Origin: Melioribacter roseus | GTDB taxonomy: Bacteria > Bacteroidota > Ignavibacteria > Ignavibacteriales > Melioribacteraceae | Reading direction: 5' to 3' | Length of the DNA stretch: 17,647 nt | NCBI GenBank assembly: GCA_020724325.1 | Contig: DYHC01000002.1 | Span: forward strand, 1 to 17,647 | Part shown: in pieces, positions 6,586 through 14,141 of the stretch | How the letters are laid out: every line of letters begins with the position of its first letter | How positions within the stretch are numbered: the first letter of the stretch is position 1 | Position numbers and translations under genes: made by a program | The notes under the pieces: model-generated | What the model saw: only the letters and a program-made list of their open reading frames with translations | What the model was told of the DNA's origin: nothing | The model's database searches: none

Positions 6586-8337
6586 TTGTTCAGAAATTTA
6601 TATCAACTGAAAAAATACTTTGTCCGGTATAAAAATTCTTTCATCTGGGGAATAATATTTATTCTCCTTTCTAATATCGGGCAGGTTTACATCCCTCAAT
6701 TAATTAAGCAAGGCATAAATGCAATAGAAAGAAATTCGCTCTCAGAAGTTGTATTAAAATTTGTTCTGCTGATTATTATTACCTCTCTTCTTTCAGGAGT
6801 TTTTAGATTTCTAATTCGTCAGACAATTATCGTAACCTCATGGAAGATAGCAAACGACCTCCGTTACGATTTCTGGAATCATCTTCAAAAATTATCGTTG
6901 CGTTTTTATCAAAACAATTCTACCGGCAATATTATGTCTCATGCTACAAACGATATAAATGCTGTAAGAAGTTTTGTGGGTCCCTCGGTTATGTACACAA
7001 TTGATAACGGCACAAAATTTCTGTTTGTATTTTTTATAATGCTTTCGATGAATCCGCTTCTCACATTTTATGCAATTCTGCCATCACCTTTTATGACGCT
7101 GATAGTTTATTATGTGATGAGCCGGGTACATTCAAAATTTACAAAGATACAGGAGAAATTTGCGGATTTAACCGCACGAGCACAGGAAAACTTTTCGGGA
7201 ATAAGGGTTATTAAATCATACAGCAGAGAAGAGTACGAAACAGAAAATTATAAGACCGAAAGCAAGGAATATCTTAAGCGTAAAATGGACCTTGTTAAAC
7301 TTCAAGCTATGTTTATACCGGTGTTCCTTTTAATTGCTGGACTTTCATTTATAATTGTTCTTTGGGCTGGTGGTACGCAGATGATTAACGGAAATTTTAC
7401 CATTGGAGAACTGGTTGCGTTCTATGCATATCTTGGTATGTTAATCTGGCCAATGATTTCTTTCGGCTGGGTTGCTACTATGATTCAGCAAGCAGAAGCC
7501 AGTATGAAGCGTTTGTTGAAAATTTTTAATGAGCCGTATGAAATTCAAGACTCCATAAATACAGACTACAGCGTTAAAGAAATTAATGGTGAAATAGAAT
7601 TTAAAAATGTTTCTTTTAGTTATGACGAAAATTTACCGCTTATATTAAATGGAATTAACCTGAAAATTGAAAAAGGAAATACTGTTGCGTTTATAGGAAA
7701 AACCGGAACAGGTAAAACATCGCTTGTCAATTTAATTTCTCGTTTTTATGATGTAACCGATGGAGAAGTATTAATTGACGGAGTAAATGTAAAAAGAATT
7801 CCTTTGCAAACTCTTCGCAAAAATATTGGAATGGTTTCACAAGAGAACTTCCTGTTCTCAGATACTCTGGCAAACAATGTTGTCTTCGGGCTGAACAATG
7901 CAGAAATAAACCTAATTAAAAACGCAGCCGAAATTGTCCAGCTTTCCAAAGACGTAGAATTTTTTCCTAAAGGATATGAAACGATATTAGGTGAAAGGGG
8001 AATCACTTTATCCGGTGGTCAGAAGCAGCGTTCTACTCTTGCCAGAGCCGTTGCAATCGACCCCAAAATATTAATACTTGATGATTCTTTCTCTGCAGTG
8101 GATACTAACACCGAAGAAGAAATTTTAAGACGACTAAAAGAATTTATGAGGAATAGAACAAGTATTATTATAAGTCATAGAATTTCTACCGTTAAAGATG
8201 CCGATAAAATTTTTGTCCTTCACGAAGGCAGAATTGCCGAAGAAGGAACTCATGAAGAATTGATTGAACAAAATGGAATTTACGCTGATTTGAATAAAAG
8301 GCAATTACTCGAACAAGAACTTTCTGTAATGGATTAA
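6586..8337 (+). CDS. ABC exporter half-transporter, subunit with degenerate catalytic glutamate
   Basis: The product is a 583-residue half-transporter: six membrane helices (about residues 15-310) fused to a cytoplasmic ATPase domain. Motifs are Walker A at 371-379 (GKTGTGKTS), Q-loop SQENFLF, signature LSGGQ at 475-479, and Walker B ILILDD ending at Asp499. H-loop SHR follows. The position after Walker B Asp499 is Asp500 instead of the catalytic glutamate. This is the hallmark of the degenerate-site partner in heterodimeric exporters of the BmrCD/TM287-288 type. The start is TTG: an in-frame stop lies 21 bases upstream and no ATG intervenes, and AGAAAGGA (6566-6573) is a distant possible ribosome site. 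It is followed after two bases by its partner. Substrate is unknown; lipid or drug export is typical of the family. Confidence 0.93.
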   Translation: MFRNLYQLKKYFVRYKNSFIWGIIFILLSNIGQVYIPQLIKQGINAIERNSLSEVVLKFVLLIIITSLLSGVFRFLIRQTIIVTSWKIANDLRYDFWNHLQKLSLRFYQNNSTGNIMSHATNDINAVRSFVGPSVMYTIDNGTKFLFVFFIMLSMNPLLTFYAILPSPFMTLIVYYVMSRVHSKFTKIQEKFADLTARAQENFSGIRVIKSYSREEYETENYKTESKEYLKRKMDLVKLQAMFIPVFLLIAGLSFIIVLWAGGTQMINGNFTIGELVAFYAYLGMLIWPMISFGWVATMIQQAEASMKRLLKIFNEPYEIQDSINTDYSVKEINGEIEFKNVSFSYDENLPLILNGINLKIEKGNTVAFIGKTGTGKTSLVNLISRFYDVTDGEVLIDGVNVKRIPLQTLRKNIGMVSQENFLFSDTLANNVVFGLNNAEINLIKNAAEIVQLSKDVEFFPKGYETILGERGITLSGGQKQRSTLARAVAIDPKILILDDSFSAVDTNTEEEILRRLKEFMRNRTSIIISHRISTVKDADKIFVLHEGRIAEEGTHEELIEQNGIYADLNKRQLLEQELSVMD

Positions 8338-8339
8338 CA

Positions 8340-10127
8340 ATGGCTGAACAACGCGAAGACGAAATACTTGGCAAAGCATACGATTCCAAATTAATGAAAC
8401 GGCTCCTCGTTTACATTAAGCCGTATAAAATGTATGTTATTGCGGCAATCCTTTTTAATATACTTGTTGCAGCTATTGGTCCGCTCCGTCCTTTTCTAAG
8501 CAAAGTTGCTATAGATGATTACATAATGCATAAAGATTACAACGGACTTCTATTTATCGTTGCAATTTTATTTGCCTCGCTTATTATTCAGGCAGTTGTT
8601 CAATACTATTTAACTTACTTTACAGAATTGATGGGGCAGAAAATAATCTATGATATTAGAATTCAACTTTTCTCTCACGTTCAGAAACTTGCACTTCGGT
8701 ACTTTGATAGAACTCCCGTCGGCAGAACCGTAACACGCGTTACTAATGATGTAGATGCATTAAATGAAATGTTCAGCTCGGGTGTTATTACTGTCTTCAG
8801 CGATATTTTTATGCTCGTGTTCATTTTTATTTTTATGTTTAGTATGTCCTGGCAGCTAACGCTGGTTACATTAGCGGTTATTCCTTTCCTTTTCTATGCA
8901 ACATTTTTATTCCGTAAAAAAGTAAGAGAGGAATACCGTAACGTAAGGACTCATCTTGCGCGGTTAAACTCTTATATGCAGGAACATGTTACCGGAATGA
9001 ATGTTGTTCAAATGTTTGCAAAGGAAAAAGAGGAACTTGAAAAGTTTTCTTCAATTAATAACGATTTCAAAAGTGCTAATATAAGATCGGTCTTTTACTA
9101 TGCGATCTTTTTCCCGTTTGTAGAGTTGTTAAGTGCTTTCTCTATCTCCCTTGTAATCTGGTATGCAAGCGGAGAAATAATTCAGGGAGTAGTAACGTTC
9201 GGAGTTCTCACAGCATTTCTTCAATACATTGAAATGTTCTGGCGACCTGTGCGCGATTTATCTGAAAAGTATGACATTCTTCAAAGAGCAATGGCAGCTT
9301 CCGAAAGGATTTTTAATCTTCTCGACGATAAGACAATAATTAGAAATCCCGATAATCCCATTATACTCCAAAAAGTTCGCGGCGAAATTGAGTTTAATAA
9401 TGTATGGTTTGCTTATAACCATGGCGAGCATGTTCTTAAAAATGTTTCATTCAAAATTAATCCGGGTGAAACCGCGGCAATTGTTGGAGCCACAGGTGCC
9501 GGCAAAACAAGCATTGTAAATATTCTTACACGGTTCTATGATATCGAAAAAGGGAGTATTACGCTTGATTGTATTGACATCCGCAAACTTCATAAAAAGG
9601 ATCTTAGAAAACATATCTCGATGGTTCTGCAGGATGTATTCCTCTTCAGCGGAACAATTAAATCGAATATCAGTCTTGGTAATTCTGAAATTAGCGATCA
9701 GCAGATTATTGAATCAGCAAAAACTGTTGGTGCGGACAAGTTTATTATAAACCTTCCGAATAAATATGATGAAGAGGTTAAAGAGAAAGGAGCAACATTA
9801 AGCGTTGGACAGCGCCAGTTAATTTCATTTGCACGCGCACTTGCTTATAATCCGCAAATTCTTATTTTGGATGAAGCAACTTCGAGCGTAGATACCGAAA
9901 CAGAACAATTAATTCAGAATGCAATCGAAAAACTTTTGGTAGGAAGAACATCTATAGTTATTGCACATCGTCTTTCTACAATTCAAAATGCAGATAAAAT
10001 TTTGGTAATGCATAAAGGTGAATTAAAAGAAACCGGAACGCACCAGGAATTATTGGCAACACGGGGAATCTATTATCGTCTATATGAACTTCAATATAAA
10101 GATCAGGAAATAACCAAAACAGCATAG
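8340..10127 (+). CDS. ABC exporter half-transporter, subunit with canonical Walker B and altered signature
   Basis: This 595-residue half-transporter has six predicted membrane helices (about residues 30-320) and a C-terminal ATPase domain. Motifs are Walker A GATGAGKTS at 383-391, Q-loop LQDVFLF, signature LSVGQ at 487-491 (second glycine-pair position replaced by valine), Walker B with Asp511 and the canonical catalytic Glu512, and H-loop AHR. The altered signature faces the Asp500-bearing site of the upstream partner, while its own Glu512 site is completed by the partner's intact LSGGQ. The two sequences therefore predict one competent and one degenerate ATP site. The gene starts two bases after the partner's stop and is surely cotranslated with it. 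The exported substrate cannot be told from the sequence. Confidence 0.95.
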   Translation: MAEQREDEILGKAYDSKLMKRLLVYIKPYKMYVIAAILFNILVAAIGPLRPFLSKVAIDDYIMHKDYNGLLFIVAILFASLIIQAVVQYYLTYFTELMGQKIIYDIRIQLFSHVQKLALRYFDRTPVGRTVTRVTNDVDALNEMFSSGVITVFSDIFMLVFIFIFMFSMSWQLTLVTLAVIPFLFYATFLFRKKVREEYRNVRTHLARLNSYMQEHVTGMNVVQMFAKEKEELEKFSSINNDFKSANIRSVFYYAIFFPFVELLSAFSISLVIWYASGEIIQGVVTFGVLTAFLQYIEMFWRPVRDLSEKYDILQRAMAASERIFNLLDDKTIIRNPDNPIILQKVRGEIEFNNVWFAYNHGEHVLKNVSFKINPGETAAIVGATGAGKTSIVNILTRFYDIEKGSITLDCIDIRKLHKKDLRKHISMVLQDVFLFSGTIKSNISLGNSEISDQQIIESAKTVGADKFIINLPNKYDEEVKEKGATLSVGQRQLISFARALAYNPQILILDEATSSVDTETEQLIQNAIEKLLVGRTSIVIAHRLSTIQNADKILVMHKGELKETGTHQELLATRGIYYRLYELQYKDQEITKTA

Positions 10128-10133
10128 AGGAGG
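10127..10133 (+). promoter_or_regulatory. Strong Shine-Dalgarno of fbp
   Basis: GAGGAGG overlaps the last base of the ABC subunit's TAG stop and lies eight bases before the fbp ATG at 10142. It is the strongest ribosome-binding site in the window and supports both this start and translation of fbp from a message shared with the transporter genes. Confidence 0.85.
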
Positions 10134-10141
10134 CACCTTGT

Positions 10142-11158
10142 ATGGCAAAAAAAAGGTTCATGACGTTACCTCGCCACATTCTTGAAGGCGAAAAGCTTCA
10201 CCCGGAAGCTACCGGCGAATTATCTGCTATCCTTCTTCAATTAAGTCTTGCTGCTAAAGTAATTTCTCTTGAAGTGAACAAAGCCGGATTAGCAGACATA
10301 CTCGGTTTTACAGGAGAAAGTAATGTATCTGGCGACGATGTTAAGAAGCTCGACATTTTTGCGCATGAAACACTGCTAAAAGCTATGGACCATGGCGGTC
10401 ATTTTTGCGTTATGGCATCGGAAGAGGATGAAGATATTATCCACCTTCCGCCTCATCAAAAAATTGGAAAATATGTTCTTCTTTTCGATCCGCTCGATGG
10501 TTCTTCTAACATCGATGCTAATGTTAGTATCGGTACAATTTTTTCGATTTTTAAACGCATTACTCCAGGTAATGGACCCGGTAAACTTGAAGATTGTCTT
10601 CAGCCGGGGTTTAAACAGGAAGTTGCCGGTTATGTTTTATATGGTTCTAGTACAGTCTTTGTTTATACTGCCGGACATGGTGTTTACGGGTTTACTCTGG
10701 ATCCGGCTTTCGGTGAGTTTTTACTCTCCCATGATGAAATTAAAATCCCTAAACATGGAAGAATCTATAGTATTAACGAAGGAAATTATTTTTCCTGGCA
10801 TAAAGGTCTTAAGGATTATATAAAATATCTTCAGGCAAATAAATTTAATGGAAAACCTTATCAGGCAAGGTACATCGGCTCTATGGTTGCTGATGTTCAT
10901 CGTACTTTACTGTATGGCGGGATATTTATGTATCCCGGGGATAAAAGAAATGAAAAAGGGAAACTACGTTTGGTGTATGAGTGTAATCCAATGGCTTTTA
11001 TTGTAGAAGCTGCCGGAGGAAGAGCAACCGATGGAAAGAATAGAATTTTAGAAAAGGTTCCGGAATCCCTTCACGAGAGAATTCCCATTTTTATTGGCAG
11101 CGAGGAAGATGTTTTACTTGTAGAAAAGTTTTTAGCAGATGCTGATAAGCAGAATTAA
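10142..11158 (+). CDS. fbp: Class I fructose-1,6-bisphosphatase
   Basis: This enzyme hydrolyses fructose 1,6-bisphosphate to fructose 6-phosphate, the control step of gluconeogenesis, using divalent metals in the cytoplasm. It has 338 residues, normal for the class I (FBPase/inositol monophosphatase superfamily) enzyme. Metal and phosphate motifs are ASEEDED (92-98) and DPLDGSSNID from Asp116. YIGSMVADVHRTLLYGG and YPGDK follow, then ECNPMAFIVEAAGG, which includes the C-terminal metal-site glutamate. The start follows a strong GAGGAGG site. The gene lies 14 bases after the ABC exporter pair on the same strand, so it is likely part of their transcript although function is unrelated. It converges on the small gene at 11256-11531 across a palindrome. 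Confidence 0.97.
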   Translation: MAKKRFMTLPRHILEGEKLHPEATGELSAILLQLSLAAKVISLEVNKAGLADILGFTGESNVSGDDVKKLDIFAHETLLKAMDHGGHFCVMASEEDEDIIHLPPHQKIGKYVLLFDPLDGSSNIDANVSIGTIFSIFKRITPGNGPGKLEDCLQPGFKQEVAGYVLYGSSTVFVYTAGHGVYGFTLDPAFGEFLLSHDEIKIPKHGRIYSINEGNYFSWHKGLKDYIKYLQANKFNGKPYQARYIGSMVADVHRTLLYGGIFMYPGDKRNEKGKLRLVYECNPMAFIVEAAGGRATDGKNRILEKVPESLHERIPIFIGSEEDVLLVEKFLADADKQN

Positions 11159-11165
11159 AGATAAT

Positions 11166-11252
11166 GAGCTGTCTCAAAAGTAATATTCATTAAATACTAA
11201 CCCGCAAAATATCACAGGGTTATTATTTGAATCATCGCTTTTGAGAGAGCTC
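11166..11252. repeat. Palindrome between convergent genes (MITE-like; possible bidirectional terminator)
   Basis: The outer arms GAGCTGTCTCAAAAG (11166-11180) and CTTTTGAGAGAGCTC (11238-11252) pair with one mismatch. The inner arms TAACCC (11198-11203) and GGGTTA (11217-11222) pair perfectly round a 13-base loop, and the AT-rich stretches between are partly complementary. It fills nearly the whole gap between fbp and the convergent small gene. It could end transcription from either side, but no clean U-tract follows. It may also be a dispersed element, since GCTGTCTCAAAA-type ends are known from small insertion-derived repeats. Confidence 0.7.
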
Positions 11253-11255
11253 TCT

Positions 11256-11531
11256 TCAATTCTTATCTTCTTTTAATTTAGCAATTTCTTCGTTCAATTT
11301 AGCAGCAAGTTCATCCTTTGTAATTCTGTTCAGTGTAAAACGTGCAGTTCGAACAATAACTTCCGGCGTATCACCTTCGCCTTTTAAGTATCTATATAAA
11401 TTAAAACCCAGTCTGTTCCTATCGTTTACAATAGGTAAATTATCCTTAAATTTTTCGGCGATATCGTAAGCTTTTTTTTCTAGTGAATCATCAGGGTAAT
11501 GCTTAGTTAATGGAGCTGCTAAAGATGTCAT
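11256..11531 (-). CDS. Small protein of unknown function (91 aa)
   Basis: I do not recognise this family. The predicted protein is soluble and charged, with no signal peptide, cysteine motif or membrane segment. Residues about 15-30 (DDSLEKKAYDIAEKF) and 71-91 (TKDELAAKLNEEIAKLKEDKN) look helical, the latter amphipathic and lysine/glutamate-rich. The central part (NRLGFNLYRYLKG) is more hydrophobic. The start is the only ATG near the 5' end, preceded by a weak GGTAGAAG. It is convergent with fbp and divergent from the glycosyltransferase gene, so it is probably transcribed alone. Codon use looks like that of its neighbours and the frame is open throughout, which supports a real gene. No function is assigned. 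Confidence 0.7.
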   Translation of the reverse strand: MTSLAAPLTKHYPDDSLEKKAYDIAEKFKDNLPIVNDRNRLGFNLYRYLKGEGDTPEVIVRTARFTLNRITKDELAAKLNEEIAKLKEDKN

Positions 11532-11658
11532 AACTTCTACCGTTTTGTTTTAATACGAATCAAAAATAGCCAAGATTTTTTTACAAGACAAATAAGTAAT
11601 AGTGGAAGGCATTTTTTTATTTGGTTAGATTTGTATCCAAAATAAAAGAAATTATTGA

Positions 11659-12651
11659 TTGCAACCGGGAAATATTAATCGAATTTTAATTATCCGCCTA
11701 AGTTCTTTAGGCGACGTATTACTTACAACGCCCGTTATAAGGGCATTAAAAAAACAATTCCCGGGCGCTGTAATCGATTTTCTAGTTAAAGAAGAATATT
11801 CCAATGCAGTAAAGTTTAATCCCAATATTAACGTTGTCTACGCGCTTTCAAGATCCGAAAAAATTAAATTTCTTCTTAAGATCCTTAAAAGGAATAATTA
11901 CAATTTTGTTGTTGATCTGCAAAATAACATCCGCTCCAGAATAATAGCCGGTTATTTAAACATAATTACCTATTCATTTAAGAAACCAACATGGAATAAA
12001 TATCTTCTCGTTAAATTTAAAATCAATCGCTATAAAGAAATCAAATCAATTACGCAGATGTATTGCGAGTCTGTGCCCGGATTAAAACTTGATAAACTCG
12101 GACTCGAACTTTATACGCCTCAAATTACCGATTCAGCTTTGCTTCATGATAAAAATTATATTGGGTTTTGTCCGGGTTCCAAGCATTTTACAAAGCGTTG
12201 GCCGGCAGAATATTTTATTGAATTAGGAGAAAACCTTATTAATAATGGTTATAAACTTGTATTATTTGGAGGCGCGGAGGATAAACAAGTTTGCGATTTT
12301 ATTTCTTGCCGGGTTAAAGGTTCAATAAATCTGTGCAGCAGTAACGACATATTTAAGACCGCTGCGGATATTAAGCGGTGCAAAGTTGTGGTATGTAATG
12401 ACTCAGGGTTAATGCATGTTGCTGCTTCGGCGGGTGTTCCGGTTGTTGCTCTATTCGGTTCTTCGGTTAAGGAATTTGGGTTTAGTCCTTATGGTATTCC
12501 AAATATAATCTTAGAAAATAAATCGCTATCTTGCCGACCGTGCAGCCATATAGGTATGGATAATTGTGCAAAGAAACATTTCAAATGTATGAAAGAAATT
12601 ACTCCTCAAATCGTATATAATAACTTAACACAATTTCTCTCTAAACTATGA
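11659..12651 (+). CDS. Glycosyltransferase family 9 (heptosyltransferase-like)
   Basis: The product is a 330-residue GT-B fold enzyme that probably adds a heptose or related sugar to the lipopolysaccharide inner core at the cytoplasmic face of the inner membrane. The N-terminal RILIIRLSSLGDVLLTTP (8-25) is the family 9 signature. The C-terminal half carries GFCPGSKHFTKRWP (169-182) and VCNDSGLMHVAASAGVP (245-261), the nucleotide-sugar binding motifs of WaaC/WaaF-type enzymes. A short cysteine-rich tail follows (CRPCSHIGMDNCAKKHFKC). The start is TTG directly after an in-frame TGA, with a poor ribosome site; no ATG lies before the family's first strand. It overlaps the Kdo transferase gene by four bases (ATGA), forming an LPS-core operon. 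The sugar specificity is uncertain. Confidence 0.9.
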   Translation: MQPGNINRILIIRLSSLGDVLLTTPVIRALKKQFPGAVIDFLVKEEYSNAVKFNPNINVVYALSRSEKIKFLLKILKRNNYNFVVDLQNNIRSRIIAGYLNIITYSFKKPTWNKYLLVKFKINRYKEIKSITQMYCESVPGLKLDKLGLELYTPQITDSALLHDKNYIGFCPGSKHFTKRWPAEYFIELGENLINNGYKLVLFGGAEDKQVCDFISCRVKGSINLCSSNDIFKTAADIKRCKVVVCNDSGLMHVAASAGVPVVALFGSSVKEFGFSPYGIPNIILENKSLSCRPCSHIGMDNCAKKHFKCMKEITPQIVYNNLTQFLSKL

Positions 12652-13925
12652 AGAATATCTGGTACTTATTCTATAATCTGTTAGTAATTCCACCGGCTAA
12701 GGTGTTTATTTTTATCTTTTCGCTGTTCAATTCAAAAATAAGGACCGGATTACAGGATAGAAAAAAATTATTTGAGAATCTGATTATCAATTTAGCTGGA
12801 ATTGACCGCAAAAAGAAGATGATCTGGTTCCACTCGGCTTCGATGGGCGAATTTGAACAGGCAAAACCGATTATAGAAAAAATTAAAAGTGAGATGGATG
12901 TAAACATAATCATTTCTTTTTTTTCTCCGTCGGGCTACCGTAATTCGCTTAAATATCCTTTTGCAGATATTGTTTCTTACATACCGATCGATACTCCCAT
13001 TTTAACAGAACGATTTTTAAACCACGTTCGCCCTAATATCGCTATCTTTATGCGTTACGATATTTGGCCGAATATGATTTGGAAACTTGATAAGAAAAAA
13101 ATACCCTATTTTATTGTTGATGCTACTATGCGCTCGCAGTCTAAACGGAAACTTCCACTTGTGTTCGATTTTCATAAATCTCTTTTCGCCAATGTTACAG
13201 GTGTGCTTGCTGTATCGGATGACGATGCTGTTAATTTTAAGGTGTTCGGAATTCCGGATAACAAAATTGAAATTGTTGGCGATACAAGATTTGACAGGGT
13301 TTATACAAACAGCATCGATGCTAAAGAAAAAAAATTATTTAAAGAGAATTTTTTCGACGGCAAAAAAGTTTTTGTCCTCGGAAGTTCTTGGGAAAGCGAC
13401 GAAGATGTTATGCTGCCCGCTTTAATGAAACTGATGGAATACGACCAATCTGTTGTTACTATTGTTGTTCCACACGAACCTACTATACAGCATCTGGAAC
13501 GAATTGAAAACACATTGTTCAAATATTACCGTTCTATAAGATTTTCATTTATGAACAATTATAATAATGAACGGGTAATTATAATAGATTCTATAGGTAT
13601 ACTTCTAACGCTCTATTCTTATGCCGATGTTGCCTATGTCGGCGGAAGTTTTAAACAGGGAGTTCATAATGTTCTTGAACCGGCTGTTTACGGAATTCCG
13701 GTTCTGTTTGGTCCCAAAATTGGAAACAGCAGAGAAGCTAAAATTCTTGTTTCCCTGGGCGGAGCACTTTTAGTAAGCAATAAAAAGGAAGCTTATCGTG
13801 TTCTTAGAAAATTATTTAGCGATGAAAAATATAGAATGGAAATGGGAAATATTGGAGTTCGATTTGTTAAACAGAATACTTTAGCAACAGATAAAATTTT
13901 CCAGCGTATTTATTTGCAATTGTAA
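12648..13925 (+). CDS. waaA: 3-deoxy-D-manno-octulosonic acid (Kdo) transferase
   Basis: This family 30 glycosyltransferase transfers Kdo from CMP-Kdo to the lipid A precursor. It has 425 residues, normal for the family. An N-terminal hydrophobic segment (about 4-27) would anchor it to the inner membrane. HSASMGEFEQ contains the expected catalytic glutamate (Glu68). RYDIWPNMIW stands at the position of the ETE/WPN region. The C-terminal domain has VLGSSWESDE, PHEP and GGSFKQGVHNVLEPAVYG from Gly332, where the last motif binds CMP. The start overlaps the stop of the family 9 glycosyltransferase gene (ATGA), indicating translational coupling. Whether it adds one or two Kdo residues cannot be told. 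Confidence 0.95.
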   Translation: MKNIWYLFYNLLVIPPAKVFIFIFSLFNSKIRTGLQDRKKLFENLIINLAGIDRKKKMIWFHSASMGEFEQAKPIIEKIKSEMDVNIIISFFSPSGYRNSLKYPFADIVSYIPIDTPILTERFLNHVRPNIAIFMRYDIWPNMIWKLDKKKIPYFIVDATMRSQSKRKLPLVFDFHKSLFANVTGVLAVSDDDAVNFKVFGIPDNKIEIVGDTRFDRVYTNSIDAKEKKLFKENFFDGKKVFVLGSSWESDEDVMLPALMKLMEYDQSVVTIVVPHEPTIQHLERIENTLFKYYRSIRFSFMNNYNNERVIIIDSIGILLTLYSYADVAYVGGSFKQGVHNVLEPAVYGIPVLFGPKIGNSREAKILVSLGGALLVSNKKEAYRVLRKLFSDEKYRMEMGNIGVRFVKQNTLATDKIFQRIYLQL

Positions 13926-13933
13926 AATTTATT

Positions 13934-14053
13934 GGGCATCTCTAAAAACTATTTTTAGGTAAATAGAACGCTGATAAACACGGACTTGTCCGCCGTTCTA
14001 TGGCGGATAAAACTGATTTCCGCAGATTGCATTTGAAGTTTTTAGAGATGCCC
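13934..14053. repeat. Long palindromic intergenic element (MITE-like)
   Basis: Seventeen-base perfectly inverted ends, GGGCATCTCTAAAAACT (13934-13950) and AGTTTTTAGAGATGCCC (14037-14053), enclose about 86 bases. Inside are a smaller inverted pair, ATAGAACG (13963-13970) and CGTTCTAT (13994-14001), and a TCCGCC/GGCGGA hairpin (13989-14007). It lies eight bases past the waaA stop, so it could shape the transcript's end. The perfect terminal repeats with an unrelated core suggest a non-autonomous mobile element. No direct target-site duplication was clear at its edges. Confidence 0.8.
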
Positions 14054-14141
14054 TTATTTTAATAAATCTTACGGGCATTCTATATTTTCATATATCCTTT
14101 TTTTATAAATTGACTTAAAATTTCTGCCGGGTAATTGATTA

